Shown here one piece after another: positions 8,600 to 15,929 of a stretch of 20,291 nucleotides of DNA. Numbering within the stretch: position 1 is the stretch's first letter; the number at the start of each line of letters is the position of its first letter. Where the stretch lies: contig NZ_CAMYFI010000042.1 in assembly GCF_947255005.1 (NCBI RefSeq), forward strand, positions 1 through 20,291, given 5' to 3'. The position numbers were made by a program, and so were the translations under genes. This DNA is from an uncultured Tessaracoccus sp. GTDB taxonomy: Bacteria > Actinomycetota > Actinomycetes > Propionibacteriales > Propionibacteriaceae. The notes beneath the pieces are model-generated. The model saw only the letters and a list, made by a program, of their open reading frames with translations, ran no database searches and was not told the DNA's origin.

Positions 8600-8679
8600 A
8601 ACTTCATAATCCGTACGCAGATGGGACTAAGGGCCCGATTTTGGGGGGTTTGGTCAGACTGCGTACGGATTTTGAAGTT
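8600..8679 (-). repeat. 80-bp palindromic element, copy B
   Basis: Arms at 8600-8620 and 8659-8679 form a 21-bp stem with one mismatch around a 38-nt loop. Read on the minus strand, the element matches copy A (7385-7464) with six differences: five in the loop and one in an arm. It lies between the alcohol dehydrogenase start and the sdhB stop, where it could also end the sdhCAB transcript. The rest of 8548-8739 contains no recognisable gene. Confidence 0.85.
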
Positions 8680-8739
8680 GTTCTTCCGGCGCGTGCCCTG
8701 CTCGACGATCTGGCACGGCAGCCCGACGACCGCCGCGAG

Positions 8740-9489
8740 TCAGTCATTCTTGCCGCGCGCCCCGGCGCGCAGGCGCTCGCGGTGCAGCGCTGCCACGGCC
8801 TCCAGCGGAATACCCGCGGGGCACACCTTCACGCACTCGCCGTACGTGGAGCACGGCCCGAACTCGGCGTCGACGGCGTCGCCGACGCTGCGTGCACGTC
8901 GCCCTCGCTCCTCCTTGCCCTGCGGGACGAGCGCCAGGTGCGCGAGTTTCGCGCCCGCGAACAGATGCGCCGCCCCGTTCGGGCACGCGGCCACGCACGC
9001 GCCGCAACCGATGCAAGCGGCGAAGTCAAGCGCCAGTTCGGCATCTCCGTGCCCAACCCGCACGGCGTCGGCATCGGGTGCGGTGCCGGCTGCGACGTCG
9101 ACGGTCCCTCCCGCGCGGATCACCCGATCGAGCGCCGATCGGTCCACCACCAGATCCCGTACGACGGGGAACGCACCACTCCGCAGTGGCTCAACCCGCA
9201 GCTTCCGGATGCCGCCGAAGGCACGCAGATGCTGGCGGCACGACGGCGTATTCGGCACGGGCCCGTGCGGCACGTCGTTCACGGTCACGCCGCACGCGCC
9301 GCACACGCCCTCGCGGCAGTCAGACTCAAATTGGATGGGCTCCTCACCCTCGTCGAACAGTTGATCGTTGAGGCGGTCCAGCAACTCCAACAGGCTCATC
9401 TCAGGCGTCGCATCCTCGACGATGTGCGTCTCGAACTGCCCCTCCGCCTCGGGAGAGTCCTGCCGCCAGATTTCCAGTTCCACTCTCAC
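8740..9489 (-). CDS. sdhB: Succinate dehydrogenase iron-sulfur subunit
   Basis: This subunit passes electrons from the flavoprotein to the membrane quinone site of respiratory complex II. The protein has 249 residues. The N-terminal [2Fe-2S] ferredoxin domain has C58, C63, C66 (SDCREGVCGACG) and C84 (PSCRQH). The C-terminal domain carries CIGCGACVAACP and CSTYGECVKVCP for the [4Fe-4S] and [3Fe-4S] clusters. Translation starts at a GTG that overlaps the sdhA stop as GTGA, so the two are coupled. It is the last gene of sdhCAB. Fumarate reductases share this fold, but the company of a single b558-type membrane subunit fits the actinobacterial succinate dehydrogenase. Confidence 0.94.
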   Translation of the reverse strand: MRVELEIWRQDSPEAEGQFETHIVEDATPEMSLLELLDRLNDQLFDEGEEPIQFESDCREGVCGACGVTVNDVPHGPVPNTPSCRQHLRAFGGIRKLRVEPLRSGAFPVVRDLVVDRSALDRVIRAGGTVDVAAGTAPDADAVRVGHGDAELALDFAACIGCGACVAACPNGAAHLFAGAKLAHLALVPQGKEERGRRARSVGDAVDAEFGPCSTYGECVKVCPAGIPLEAVAALHRERLRAGARGKND

Positions 9490-11471
9490 TTGTAGTTCCT
9501 CTGCTGTAGCGGCACCAATGCGAAGCTGAGCGGCTCATCGTGGCAGACGTGCTTGCCGTCGGGGCGCGTCTCCCACGCCGACACGTTGCACCAGCGGGCG
9601 TCGTCGCGCCTGGCCTCGCCGTCGTCGGTGGCGAACTCCTCGCGGAAGTGCGCCCCGCATGACTCGGTGCGGTGCAGCGCGTCGACGATCATCAGCTCGG
9701 CGAGCTCCAGGAAGTCGGCCACCCGCCCGGCCTTCTCGAGCTCCTGATTGAGGGTGCTCGACGACCCGGCGACGCGCACGTCGGCCCAGAACTCGTCGCG
9801 CAGTGCCCGCACCTTCGTGAGCCCCTCCTGCAGCGATGCCTTCGACCGCGACACCCCGCAGTGCGTGTACAGGATGTCGCCCAGCCGACGGTGGAACGTC
9901 GCGGGGCGCGTGTGCCCGTCGTTGGACATGAGCCGGTGTGTGCGCTCCCGCACCGCGTTCACCGTTGTCGCGACGGCATCGTCGCCCAGTTCCAGCTTGG
10001 GTTTGCCGACGAGTTTCGCCAGGTAGTTGGGCACGGCCAGCGGCAAGGTGAACCAACCGTCGACGCACGCGCTGAGCAAGGAGTTCGCGCCCAGCCGGTT
10101 GGCGCCGTGGTAGTTGTTGCCGGCCTCGCCGCCGACGAACAGACCGGGGATGGAGGTCATCTGGTTGTAGTCGGTCCACAGCCCGCCCATGGTGAAGTGC
10201 GCGCCGGGCGCGATGCGCATGGGTTCGACGTACGGGTCCTCGCCCGTCGCGTCGTGGTACATGTCGAACAAGTTGCCGTAGCGTTCCGCGATGACGTCCT
10301 TGCCCAGCCGCGCGATGGCGTCGGAGAAGTCCAGGTACACGGAATTCTTCAGCGGCCCGACCCCGCGCCCGGCCTCGATCTCCGTGCGAGCCGCACGCGA
10401 CGCGATATCGCGCGGCGTGAGGTTGCCGTAGGCCGGGTAGCGGCGCTCGAGGTAGTAGTCGCGCTCGGCTTCGGGGATGTCGGCGGGGCGGCGATCGTCG
10501 CCTGATTTCTTCGGCACCCAGATGCGCCCGTCGTTGCGCAGCGACTCACTCATCAGTGTCGTCTTCGACTGCCAATGCGAACTCACCGGCAGCGCCGTCG
10601 GATGGAACTGCACGAACGCCGGGCTCGCGAAATAGGCGCCCCGACGGTGCGCGCGCCAGGTGGCTGTGGCGTTGGAGTTCATCGCTAACGTGGAGTGGAA
10701 GTACACCGAGCCGTACCCGCCGGTGCACAGCACGACGGCGTGGCCGGTCCACGCTTCGATCTCGCCCGTGACGAGGCTGCGCGTGACGATGCCTTGCGCG
10801 CGGCCGTCGTCGACGATGAGGTCCAGCATTTCGGTGCGCGTGTGCAGCCGCACGGTGCCGCGCTCCACCTGCCGAAGTAGCGCCTGCGCGCCGGCGATCT
10901 GCAGCTGCTGGCCGGTCTGGCCGCGCGTGTAATAGGTGCGCGAAACCTGCACGCCGCCGAAGCTGCGGGTGGCGAGCTGTCCGCCGTACTCGCGTGCGAA
11001 GGGGGCGCCGATGGCCTGCATGTGGTCGATCACGCGCACAGATTCCGTAGCCAGCCGCACGACGTCGGCCTCGCGCCCGCGGAAGTCGCCGCCCTTGACG
11101 GTGTCGGTCACGAAGCGCGCGATGGAATCGCCGTCCACCTTCCTCGCGCGGGCAGCGTTGATGCCGCCCTGGGCCGCGACGGAGTGCGCGCGGCGTGGCG
11201 CGTCGTGAAACGTGAAGCATTCGACGTTGTACCCGAGCTCGCCGAGCGCTGCGGCGACACCCGACCCGGCCAGCCCCGTGCCGACGACGATCACCGTCAT
11301 CTTCTTCCGGTTTGCCGGGTTGACTAGCTTATATTCCGCCCGACGGCGATCCCACGCCGTCATCGGGTCGCCTGGTGGCACGTGTGGATCGAGGCCGCCC
11401 CGAGAGCTCGCGGCAGGCGCGGACGCGAGGGGGCGCCCACTTCGTCGGAAACACGTGAACGGGAGTTTCAT
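9486..11471 (-). CDS. sdhA: Succinate dehydrogenase flavoprotein subunit
   Basis: This is the catalytic subunit that oxidises succinate to fumarate in the citric acid cycle and respiratory chain. It has 661 residues. The FAD dinucleotide motif is VVGTGLAGSGVAAALGELG (about 62-80), and H96 in RRAHSVAAQGG is the expected covalent FAD histidine. FHPTALP and the PRDIASRA segment form the dicarboxylate active site. The start at 11471 overlaps the sdhC stop by 4 nt and has an AGGGG site 7 nt upstream. It adds about 30 poorly conserved residues before the recognisable PPGDP...EYKLVNPANRKK stretch, so a later start is possible but less well supported. Confidence 0.94.
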   Translation of the reverse strand: MKLPFTCFRRSGRPLASAPAASSRGGLDPHVPPGDPMTAWDRRRAEYKLVNPANRKKMTVIVVGTGLAGSGVAAALGELGYNVECFTFHDAPRRAHSVAAQGGINAARARKVDGDSIARFVTDTVKGGDFRGREADVVRLATESVRVIDHMQAIGAPFAREYGGQLATRSFGGVQVSRTYYTRGQTGQQLQIAGAQALLRQVERGTVRLHTRTEMLDLIVDDGRAQGIVTRSLVTGEIEAWTGHAVVLCTGGYGSVYFHSTLAMNSNATATWRAHRRGAYFASPAFVQFHPTALPVSSHWQSKTTLMSESLRNDGRIWVPKKSGDDRRPADIPEAERDYYLERRYPAYGNLTPRDIASRAARTEIEAGRGVGPLKNSVYLDFSDAIARLGKDVIAERYGNLFDMYHDATGEDPYVEPMRIAPGAHFTMGGLWTDYNQMTSIPGLFVGGEAGNNYHGANRLGANSLLSACVDGWFTLPLAVPNYLAKLVGKPKLELGDDAVATTVNAVRERTHRLMSNDGHTRPATFHRRLGDILYTHCGVSRSKASLQEGLTKVRALRDEFWADVRVAGSSSTLNQELEKAGRVADFLELAELMIVDALHRTESCGAHFREEFATDDGEARRDDARWCNVSAWETRPDGKHVCHDEPLSFALVPLQQRNYK

Positions 11472-12181
11472 GCGATCACCCCTGTGAGTACCAGCAGAGG
11501 AATGGTGGCGTTACCGAGGATGATGGCCAGCGCGAGCAAGCCGCCGAGTACCACCCAAAATGTGCGGAAGCGGCGACCGGTGACGCCGACATCTTGCAAG
11601 ATGGTGCGCCACCCGTGTTCGACGTGGAAGGCGATGATGAGCATGCACAGGCTGTAGAAGATGGCCATCCACGGGCGCTGGAAGCTCGCGACGAGATTCT
11701 CGTACGCGTAGAACTTGTTGCCGTCGGGGGGCGTGAAGGTGCTGGATTGCAGGGCGGCACCGATGGTGAGGTCCAGCAGATGCACGACGATGAACACCAG
11801 GATGACGGCGCCGCCGGGCAGCATCGTGCGCGCGCCCGTCGCCATGAGGCCGGGCATACGTTTGCGACGGTGGCTCCCCCTCGCGCGACGACCTCGCGCC
11901 CAGATGGTGATGGCCGCCCAGACGTGCAGCACGAGCGCGACGAGTAACGTCACCCGAAACGCCCACAGCACGCCTTCCTTGGGGATCAGCGGGTAGCCGA
12001 CCTCACGCAGCCAGCCTGCGTAGGCGTTGAATGATTCGGGGCCGGCGTACACCTTGAGGTTGCCAATCATGTGCACGACGACGAACGCCACGAACACGAA
12101 ACCGGTGACTGCCATAACCTGCTTCAGCACGAAGGACGACGGAGTCCTCCGGGCTACCGGGGCGGGCGTTGACTCGGACAT
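11468..12181 (-). CDS. sdhC: Succinate dehydrogenase cytochrome b558-type membrane subunit
   Basis: This integral membrane subunit anchors complex II and binds haem b and quinone. The chosen start gives 237 residues with five hydrophobic segments, roughly at 20-40, 75-95, 120-145, 170-195 and 210-232. Histidines within or beside these helices (VVHMIGNL, LHVWAA, VVHLLDL, FHVEHGW) are the likely haem ligands. The ATG at 12181 (MSESTPAPVARR) lies 6 nt after a TATACT -10 box, which argues for a leaderless start. A longer in-frame reading to 12244 would put that promoter inside the gene. It is the first gene of sdhCAB. Confidence 0.9.
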   Translation of the reverse strand: MSESTPAPVARRTPSSFVLKQVMAVTGFVFVAFVVVHMIGNLKVYAGPESFNAYAGWLREVGYPLIPKEGVLWAFRVTLLVALVLHVWAAITIWARGRRARGSHRRKRMPGLMATGARTMLPGGAVILVFIVVHLLDLTIGAALQSSTFTPPDGNKFYAYENLVASFQRPWMAIFYSLCMLIIAFHVEHGWRTILQDVGVTGRRFRTFWVVLGGLLALAIILGNATIPLLVLTGVIA

Positions 12182-12187
12182 GACCCG

Positions 12188-12193
12188 AGTATA
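12188..12193 (-). promoter_or_regulatory. -10 box of sdhCAB (leaderless)
   Basis: On the minus strand TATACT is followed by six bases and the sdhC ATG. It is a near-consensus -10 (5 of 6), and no Shine-Dalgarno sequence separates it from the start. No clear -35 is seen. The remaining intergenic sequence up to about 12450 shows no gene. Confidence 0.55.
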
Positions 12194-12453
12194 GGTAGGA
12201 GCGATTTCGACGAGGCGGCCGGGGTGGGGTCTGGAAGAATGCACGCTAGGGGAGCAGTCCTGCTGTGGCAGGCATCTGAAGCACCTTTGCGAGCAGCTCG
12301 ACGGCCACTCCTCCTCGTGCGCACCATGCGTGCGAAGCGTGCTACGAGTCTTGAACGTGTACTTCTCCGGATTTCTTGAGTGTATGCGTGCGCCACCTAC
12401 GAGACTGGGACGTTACGGTGTGAAAATTTGCCCACGGCATGGCTCCTGAGCCC

Positions 12454-12459
12454 TACACT
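12454..12459 (+). promoter_or_regulatory. -10 box of the 12467 gene (leaderless)
   Basis: TACACT is followed by seven bases and an ATG at 12467. The position matches the other leaderless starts in this window and supports 12467, not an in-frame ATG at 12439, as the real start of the next gene. Confidence 0.45.
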
Positions 12460-12466
12460 CGAGCTC

Positions 12467-12963
12467 ATGAATCGAGTCAGAAAGATTGGCGTACTAGCGA
12501 TCTTGATAGCAATCTTCCCCCGGTGGGAGTCCCTACAGCCCTAGCTGACAGTGCAGAACGAGAAATGAGCTGGATACAGGTTACCCCTGCCGAAGCTCGT
12601 GCACTCGCTGATGGAGACGACTCCGTCATGGAGAAGTGCTATCTCCCTGAACGGCCAATCATCACAACGGCTGTGCGTGCGTCAGGTGGTGTTGAAGTGA
12701 ATCCCGATGGATGCAGATTGACGGTTGCCAATGTCCATTGGTGGAAGACTGAATACACGAAGAACCACGTCCTCACCCAGAAGGAGCTCGTAACAACTTC
12801 CTATAGAGCTGGCTTCACATACAAGGCAGTTGACAAGAAGTGCGATAACCGTTTGTCAACGAACTGGCGTGGCAAGACTTCATCCACCATCAAAGCTTCG
12901 AATGGTCACACGTACTACGCCCGACAATACACCAACGAATGGAGGGATAACTGTGGCACATAG
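12467..12963 (+). pseudogene. Putative secreted protein of unknown function, frameshifted in its signal peptide
   Basis: I do not recognise the family. From the ATG at 12467 the reading is a typical signal peptide, MNRVRKIGVLAILIAIFP, which then runs into a stop. One added base in the C5 run at 12517-12521 joins it to the long downstream frame, giving ...IFPPVGVPTALA followed by DSAERE, a good signal peptidase site. The mature part would have about 130 residues with four cysteines (in KCYLP, DGCRL, KKCDN and DNCGT), compatible with two disulfides in an exported protein. The long frame alone could start at 12439, but it would then have a polar N-terminus and lack a signal. The region is less GC-rich than its neighbours. 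The end overlaps the next gene by 11 nt. Confidence 0.6.
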
Positions 12964-13726
12964 CGCGCCAAAGTGGTTTATTGGGGAGCTCCTGATGCAG
13001 GAGCATTTCACCCCGAATCACACACTTTCATGGCAACTTGCCCTTGGAGCCATTGTTGATTCCCTCCCTTGGATGGGTGCCGATCCATTCGAGCCTCGCG
13101 CTGCCGAACTCCAGGCGATACCTCCGTTGCCCCCGTCCATTATCGAACTGTGGTCCCAGCCATATGCGCCAGCACAGCAAGTTCAGCTAGGCACACCCCT
13201 GCTCGAATCCCCCAAATCTGCTCTGATAATCCAGCCATCAACGAACGCACGTTGGTCTACCCTGCCAACTATGCGCGAAGGTGCTTGCCTTGAGACCACT
13301 ACAGGCCCCTGGCTTGGAGCACCCTGCGTGGCGGCTTTCGGCATGGAAGACTCTTACATCCAGACTGGCCCAGACTGGTTTGACGATATGGAATCAAGAC
13401 CCGTTCTCCCCTCCTTTGAGCCCCGTATCTATGAAGTGGACAGCCCTGTAGCTTGGGTGCGGCTTGTAGAGCGCTACCCATCACATTTTGAAGATGCCCA
13501 GGCCGACCTGAATCGCTATCAGCATGATTTAGCACATTGGTTTTCCCACCAAAAACTCTATGAACCCCACTGGCCCAGTGTCAGCAATGACTACGACGCT
13601 ATTCATCTCACTCAGCTGGCGTATGTCAGGTGTGCCTACACAGCTATCCCTTGCTTAGATGGGGTTACGACTGTAACAGGGTGGGGCCCTGACGTTACCG
13701 TCTGGCTGCGCACCCCTTGCCTCTAG
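12953..13726 (+). CDS. Hypothetical protein, coupled to a putative secreted protein
   Basis: I do not recognise the family. The GTG at 12953 is chosen because GGAGGGA (12941-12947) lies at good spacing inside the end of the preceding gene; an ATG at 12995 is a weaker alternative. The 257-residue product (beginning with valine codon VAHSAPKWFIGELL) has no signal peptide or membrane segment and is rich in Trp and Pro. The C-terminal part contains an acidic, aromatic region, RYQHDLAHWFSHQKLYEPHW. Codon use is less GC-rich than in the sdh or jet genes. The 11-nt overlap with the upstream gene implies coordinated expression. A cytoplasmic partner, for example an immunity protein for the exported product, is one possibility but is unproven. 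Confidence 0.6.
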   Translation: MAHSAPKWFIGELLMQEHFTPNHTLSWQLALGAIVDSLPWMGADPFEPRAAELQAIPPLPPSIIELWSQPYAPAQQVQLGTPLLESPKSALIIQPSTNARWSTLPTMREGACLETTTGPWLGAPCVAAFGMEDSYIQTGPDWFDDMESRPVLPSFEPRIYEVDSPVAWVRLVERYPSHFEDAQADLNRYQHDLAHWFSHQKLYEPHWPSVSNDYDAIHLTQLAYVRCAYTAIPCLDGVTTVTGWGPDVTVWLRTPCL

Positions 13727-14020
13727 CCCCTAACCGTCACCGCTGGTCCTGGACGAACTCGCGATTGTAAAGAGGTTGACGACCACACGAGTGCATAGAG
13801 ATGCCTTGTTGCTGCGAAGGAGGTAGTCCACGGAGCAATTACTGTCCCGACACGAGTATGTGATTGATGATGTGATGGCTAGAGCCAACGCGCGTCGACG
13901 GGCCGTTCCCGACCCGTAACCGGGACGATGCTGCTGCGCTTGGTGGGGATGGGGCCGGGTGTAGCAACGTGTGCTCTGGTAGCACCCGGTTGCATGCAAA
14001 GTGCGTCAGCCGGGCTTGAC
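13727..14020. other. Intergenic gap, no gene seen
   Basis: Between two convergent genes I find no convincing coding frame or tRNA. The only structure noticed is a short CCGGGTG/CACCCGG pair (13955-13961 and 13983-13989) with a 21-nt loop and no T-run, too weak to call a terminator. Confidence 0.4.
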
Positions 14021-14860
14021 CTATTCACCGGCGAGATCGGAGATCCACTTGGCCTTCGTGTCGGTGGGTTTGCCGGGGCGGGGTTCTTCGGCGCCTTGCT
14101 TCGGCACGGCGCAGTTGGGCTTCTCGCCGGGGGCTGGGCCGAACTCTTTACCGTCGAAGACGTTGTCTTTCACGAACTCGTAGTAGCCAGAGAATTTGCC
14201 GGTGTCGTACGGGTTGTTCAGCGCGCATCGGCCGACGTAGTACCCGACGGCGTCGGCGAACGTTTCGGTCACCGACGACCCGGCGTACTTCGAGAACGTG
14301 CCCTGCGAGCGCTGCAGCTTCTGGAACTCGCGCCAGTACGGGGGTTCGGAGCCGCGGTCGGAGTTCCACGCGTGGCCGAGTTCGTGGATGACGAGGCGCA
14401 CGAGGCGGCCTTCGTCGTCGTTGTCGAGTGCAGTCTGGAATTTCTGGAAGTCGAGGGTGACGTAGCCAGGTTTGGTGAGCGACCAATCGCCCCACGCCCA
14501 GCTCCGGGTGTTCGCTGCGCTGATGCCGACGTTGCCGCCGTTCTTGTCGAGCAGCGTGTCGACGTAGTCGGTGCAGGCCACGCCGTCGAGGGTCTCCCAC
14601 AGGATTTTGATCGACGCGCGGTGCTCATTCGACCAGTAGTTGCCCGTCAACTTGAGGTGGAAGTTCTCTTCCATCTGCTTGCGGATCGACGATATCGACG
14701 CGTCGGCTGGCCACGGGTGCTGCGCGGCGCAGGGAGTGGGGATGCCTGCGACCGGCGGTGCCGGTTTCGGTGCGACGGGGAGCGCGGATGCTTGCGTGAG
14801 GCCCAAGGCGACAATCAACGCTGTTGTTGCAGCAGCAATGCCGAGCAAAAACTTGCGCAC
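14021..14860 (-). CDS. Secreted zinc metallopeptidase-like protein
   Basis: The 279-residue product begins with a clear signal peptide (MRKFLLGIAAATTALIVALG, with cleavage likely after TQASA). Its mature part carries HELGH (H159, E160, H163), the zinc-binding HEXXH helix. About 36 residues on, TETFADAVGYY supplies E199 and D203, the EXXXD pattern of gluzincins such as thermolysin. The domain order and catalytic residues look complete, so an active extracellular or cell-wall protease is plausible; the substrate is unknown. A propeptide is not obvious. Translation starts at GTG, fixed by AGGGAG (14866-14871) five nt upstream. The C-terminus is proline- and glycine-rich. The gene is monocistronic. 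Confidence 0.75.
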   Translation of the reverse strand: MRKFLLGIAAATTALIVALGLTQASALPVAPKPAPPVAGIPTPCAAQHPWPADASISSIRKQMEENFHLKLTGNYWSNEHRASIKILWETLDGVACTDYVDTLLDKNGGNVGISAANTRSWAWGDWSLTKPGYVTLDFQKFQTALDNDDEGRLVRLVIHELGHAWNSDRGSEPPYWREFQKLQRSQGTFSKYAGSSVTETFADAVGYYVGRCALNNPYDTGKFSGYYEFVKDNVFDGKEFGPAPGEKPNCAVPKQGAEEPRPGKPTDTKAKWISDLAGE

Positions 14861-15001
14861 CGGGCTCCCTTCATCGTCGATTCATCAAGGCCACCTGAAA
14901 AACTCTCAGGAAGCACGAGGACAACAGTACAGATCTTGCCGCCCAGATAAAAGCGCGGGTGCCATATCTGTGGAAAACGTGGTGCCCGCCCGGCCGTGAG
15001 G

Positions 15002-15188
15002 CACCTGTAACCTGTGCGGCTCAGTTCCGGATCATGTGTCACTTGCTTCCCGACGGCGCCTCGTCGCGGCTGGGCAGGTGACACTTGTTCCGCTCTGTTG
15101 CCGCACAGGTTGCACCTGCCTGGGAGGGGGGCGGGGCCAGGGGCAGCCGGGCCACATCCGACGGGGTCCGCGCCGGGTCGACTGGTGA
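15002..15188 (+). repeat. Palindromic repeat R1, left border of TA/McrBC cassette
   Basis: The repeat starts CACCTGTAACCTGTGCGG and ends GGGTCGACTGGTGA. Imperfect inverted arms (CCTGTGCGGC...GTGTCAC on the left; the reverse complement on the right, ending about 15120) form a large hairpin. A G-rich tail follows. A second copy, R2, lies at 19565-19764. The outer arms and tail match R2 directly, but the 65-bp core 15028-15092 matches R2 only after reverse-complementing (60 of 65 bases). R1 lies between the divergent peptidase and toxin genes, in a 380-bp region (14861-15240) that otherwise holds no gene. Confidence 0.85.
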
Positions 15189-15240
15189 GCCTGCAGTCCC
15201 GGTAAGTTACCGGAGCGAGCATCGACGCTGGGAGGGTGTG

Positions 15241-15318
15241 ATGGACGTTTACGACGCCATGCAGGAGGTCATTGACGCCGGGGTGCCCTATGAGGGCCTC
15301 CGTATCGACGAGGTCTGA
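15241..15318 (+). CDS. 25-codon ORF coupled to the GNAT toxin
   Basis: A short frame, MDVYDAMQEVIDAGVPYEGL plus five residues, has a strong GGAGGG site at 15231-15236. Its stop overlaps the GNAT start as TGATG. It is acidic and helical in its first half. I know no family for it. It could be a coupling leader peptide, the remnant of an antitoxin that normally precedes GNAT toxins, or a small protein in its own right. The same frame is open upstream to 15085, but that part lies inside repeat R1 and is unlikely to be translated. Confidence 0.5.
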   Translation: MDVYDAMQEVIDAGVPYEGLRIDEV

Positions 15319-15845
15319 TGGCTGTGGGTTCTGTTGTCGTCAATGTGGTGCCTTACGATCGGGCGCTGGTGCGGCAATCGTCGGGTTTCTCGTGTGGTCA
15401 TCCCGCGCTCGACGACTGGCTTACACGCTACGCAGGCCAGAATCAGCGCCGCAACAACACGCGAACATTTCTCGGAATCGTCGACGCCGACGGGCCGGTG
15501 GTGGGGTACTACTCAACTTGTACTGCGAGCATTGCACCGGACGACAAGGCGCGTCGCTATGGCGTTGGCCAGAGGGAGTACCCAATCCCTGCGGTACTTC
15601 TGGCTCGACTGGCCGTGGATCGGAAATGGCAGGGATGCGGTGTGGGGCAGCAGTTGCTCGCTCACGCGCTGCAGACCGTGCTCGCGGCGAACGAGTTCGT
15701 CGGGTTCGAGGTTCTCGTGGCGGATGCGATCGACGAGGCAGCCGAGACGTTCTACGGCAAGCACGGCTTCATCAGGTTCCACGAGACGGAGGGGCGGCTC
15801 TTCCTGCCCATCAAGCAGGTTCGGGCGAGTCTTCCCTCTACCTGA
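15318..15845 (+). CDS. GNAT-family acetyltransferase toxin (TacT/AtaT-like)
   Basis: The 175-residue protein has the pattern of GNAT toxins that acetylate the amino group of aminoacyl-tRNA and so stop translation. It shows the early FSCGHPALDDWL...QNQRRNNTRTFL segment and the core LARLAVDRKWQGCGVGQQLL, in which Q105-G110 form the acetyl-CoA pyrophosphate loop. The conserved tyrosine is in ETFYGKHGF (Y146), and the final strand ends in RLFLPI. All expected motifs are present. The start overlaps the preceding 25-codon ORF. The partner DUF1778 antitoxin lies downstream, with 84 nt between, the reverse of the usual antitoxin-first order. A non-toxic acetyltransferase is possible but unlikely given the pairing. 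Confidence 0.87.
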   Translation: MAVGSVVVNVVPYDRALVRQSSGFSCGHPALDDWLTRYAGQNQRRNNTRTFLGIVDADGPVVGYYSTCTASIAPDDKARRYGVGQREYPIPAVLLARLAVDRKWQGCGVGQQLLAHALQTVLAANEFVGFEVLVADAIDEAAETFYGKHGFIRFHETEGRLFLPIKQVRASLPST

Positions 15846-15857
15846 AGTACCCGGGAT

Positions 15858-15893
15858 TTGTTTGTATGTCCGGTAGGCGTACAGTGGGCGTAC
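15858..15893 (+). promoter_or_regulatory. Putative antitoxin promoter with GGCGTAC direct repeats
   Basis: Between the toxin stop and the antitoxin start, TTGTTT (15858-15863) and TACAGT (15880-15885) are spaced by 16 nt as a weak -35/-10 pair. GGCGTAC occurs at 15876-15882 and 15887-15893, 11 bp apart, about one helical turn, overlapping the -10. Such phased repeats are typical of ribbon-helix-helix operators, so the DUF1778 protein may repress its own promoter here. This is inferred from position only. Confidence 0.4.
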
Positions 15894-15929
15894 GAGACCC
15901 CTGGGCTACTGAGGAAGGAGAATGCCGCT

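Noticed and set aside
7385..8679. Insertion sequence with inverted terminal repeats
   Set aside because: The enclosed gene is an alcohol dehydrogenase, not a transposase, and no target duplication is seen at the outer ends of the repeats. It is reported as a repeat pair only.
8419..9495. Long plus-strand open frame of 358 codons
   Set aside because: It lies antisense to sdhB and the alcohol dehydrogenase start, and its product is Arg/His-rich without family features. The minus-strand proteins have intact metal-binding motifs.
13955..13989. tRNA or terminator in the 13727-14020 gap
   Set aside because: The CCGGGTG/CACCCGG pair has a 21-nt loop, no T-run and no cloverleaf arms.
13928..14950. 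Plus-strand open frame of 340 codons
   Set aside because: It is the opposite strand of the secreted peptidase gene, which has a signal peptide, zinc motif and ribosome site.
15085..15240. Longer form of the 25-codon ORF
   Set aside because: The upstream part lies inside repeat R1 and lacks a ribosome site; the ATG at 15241 has a strong one.
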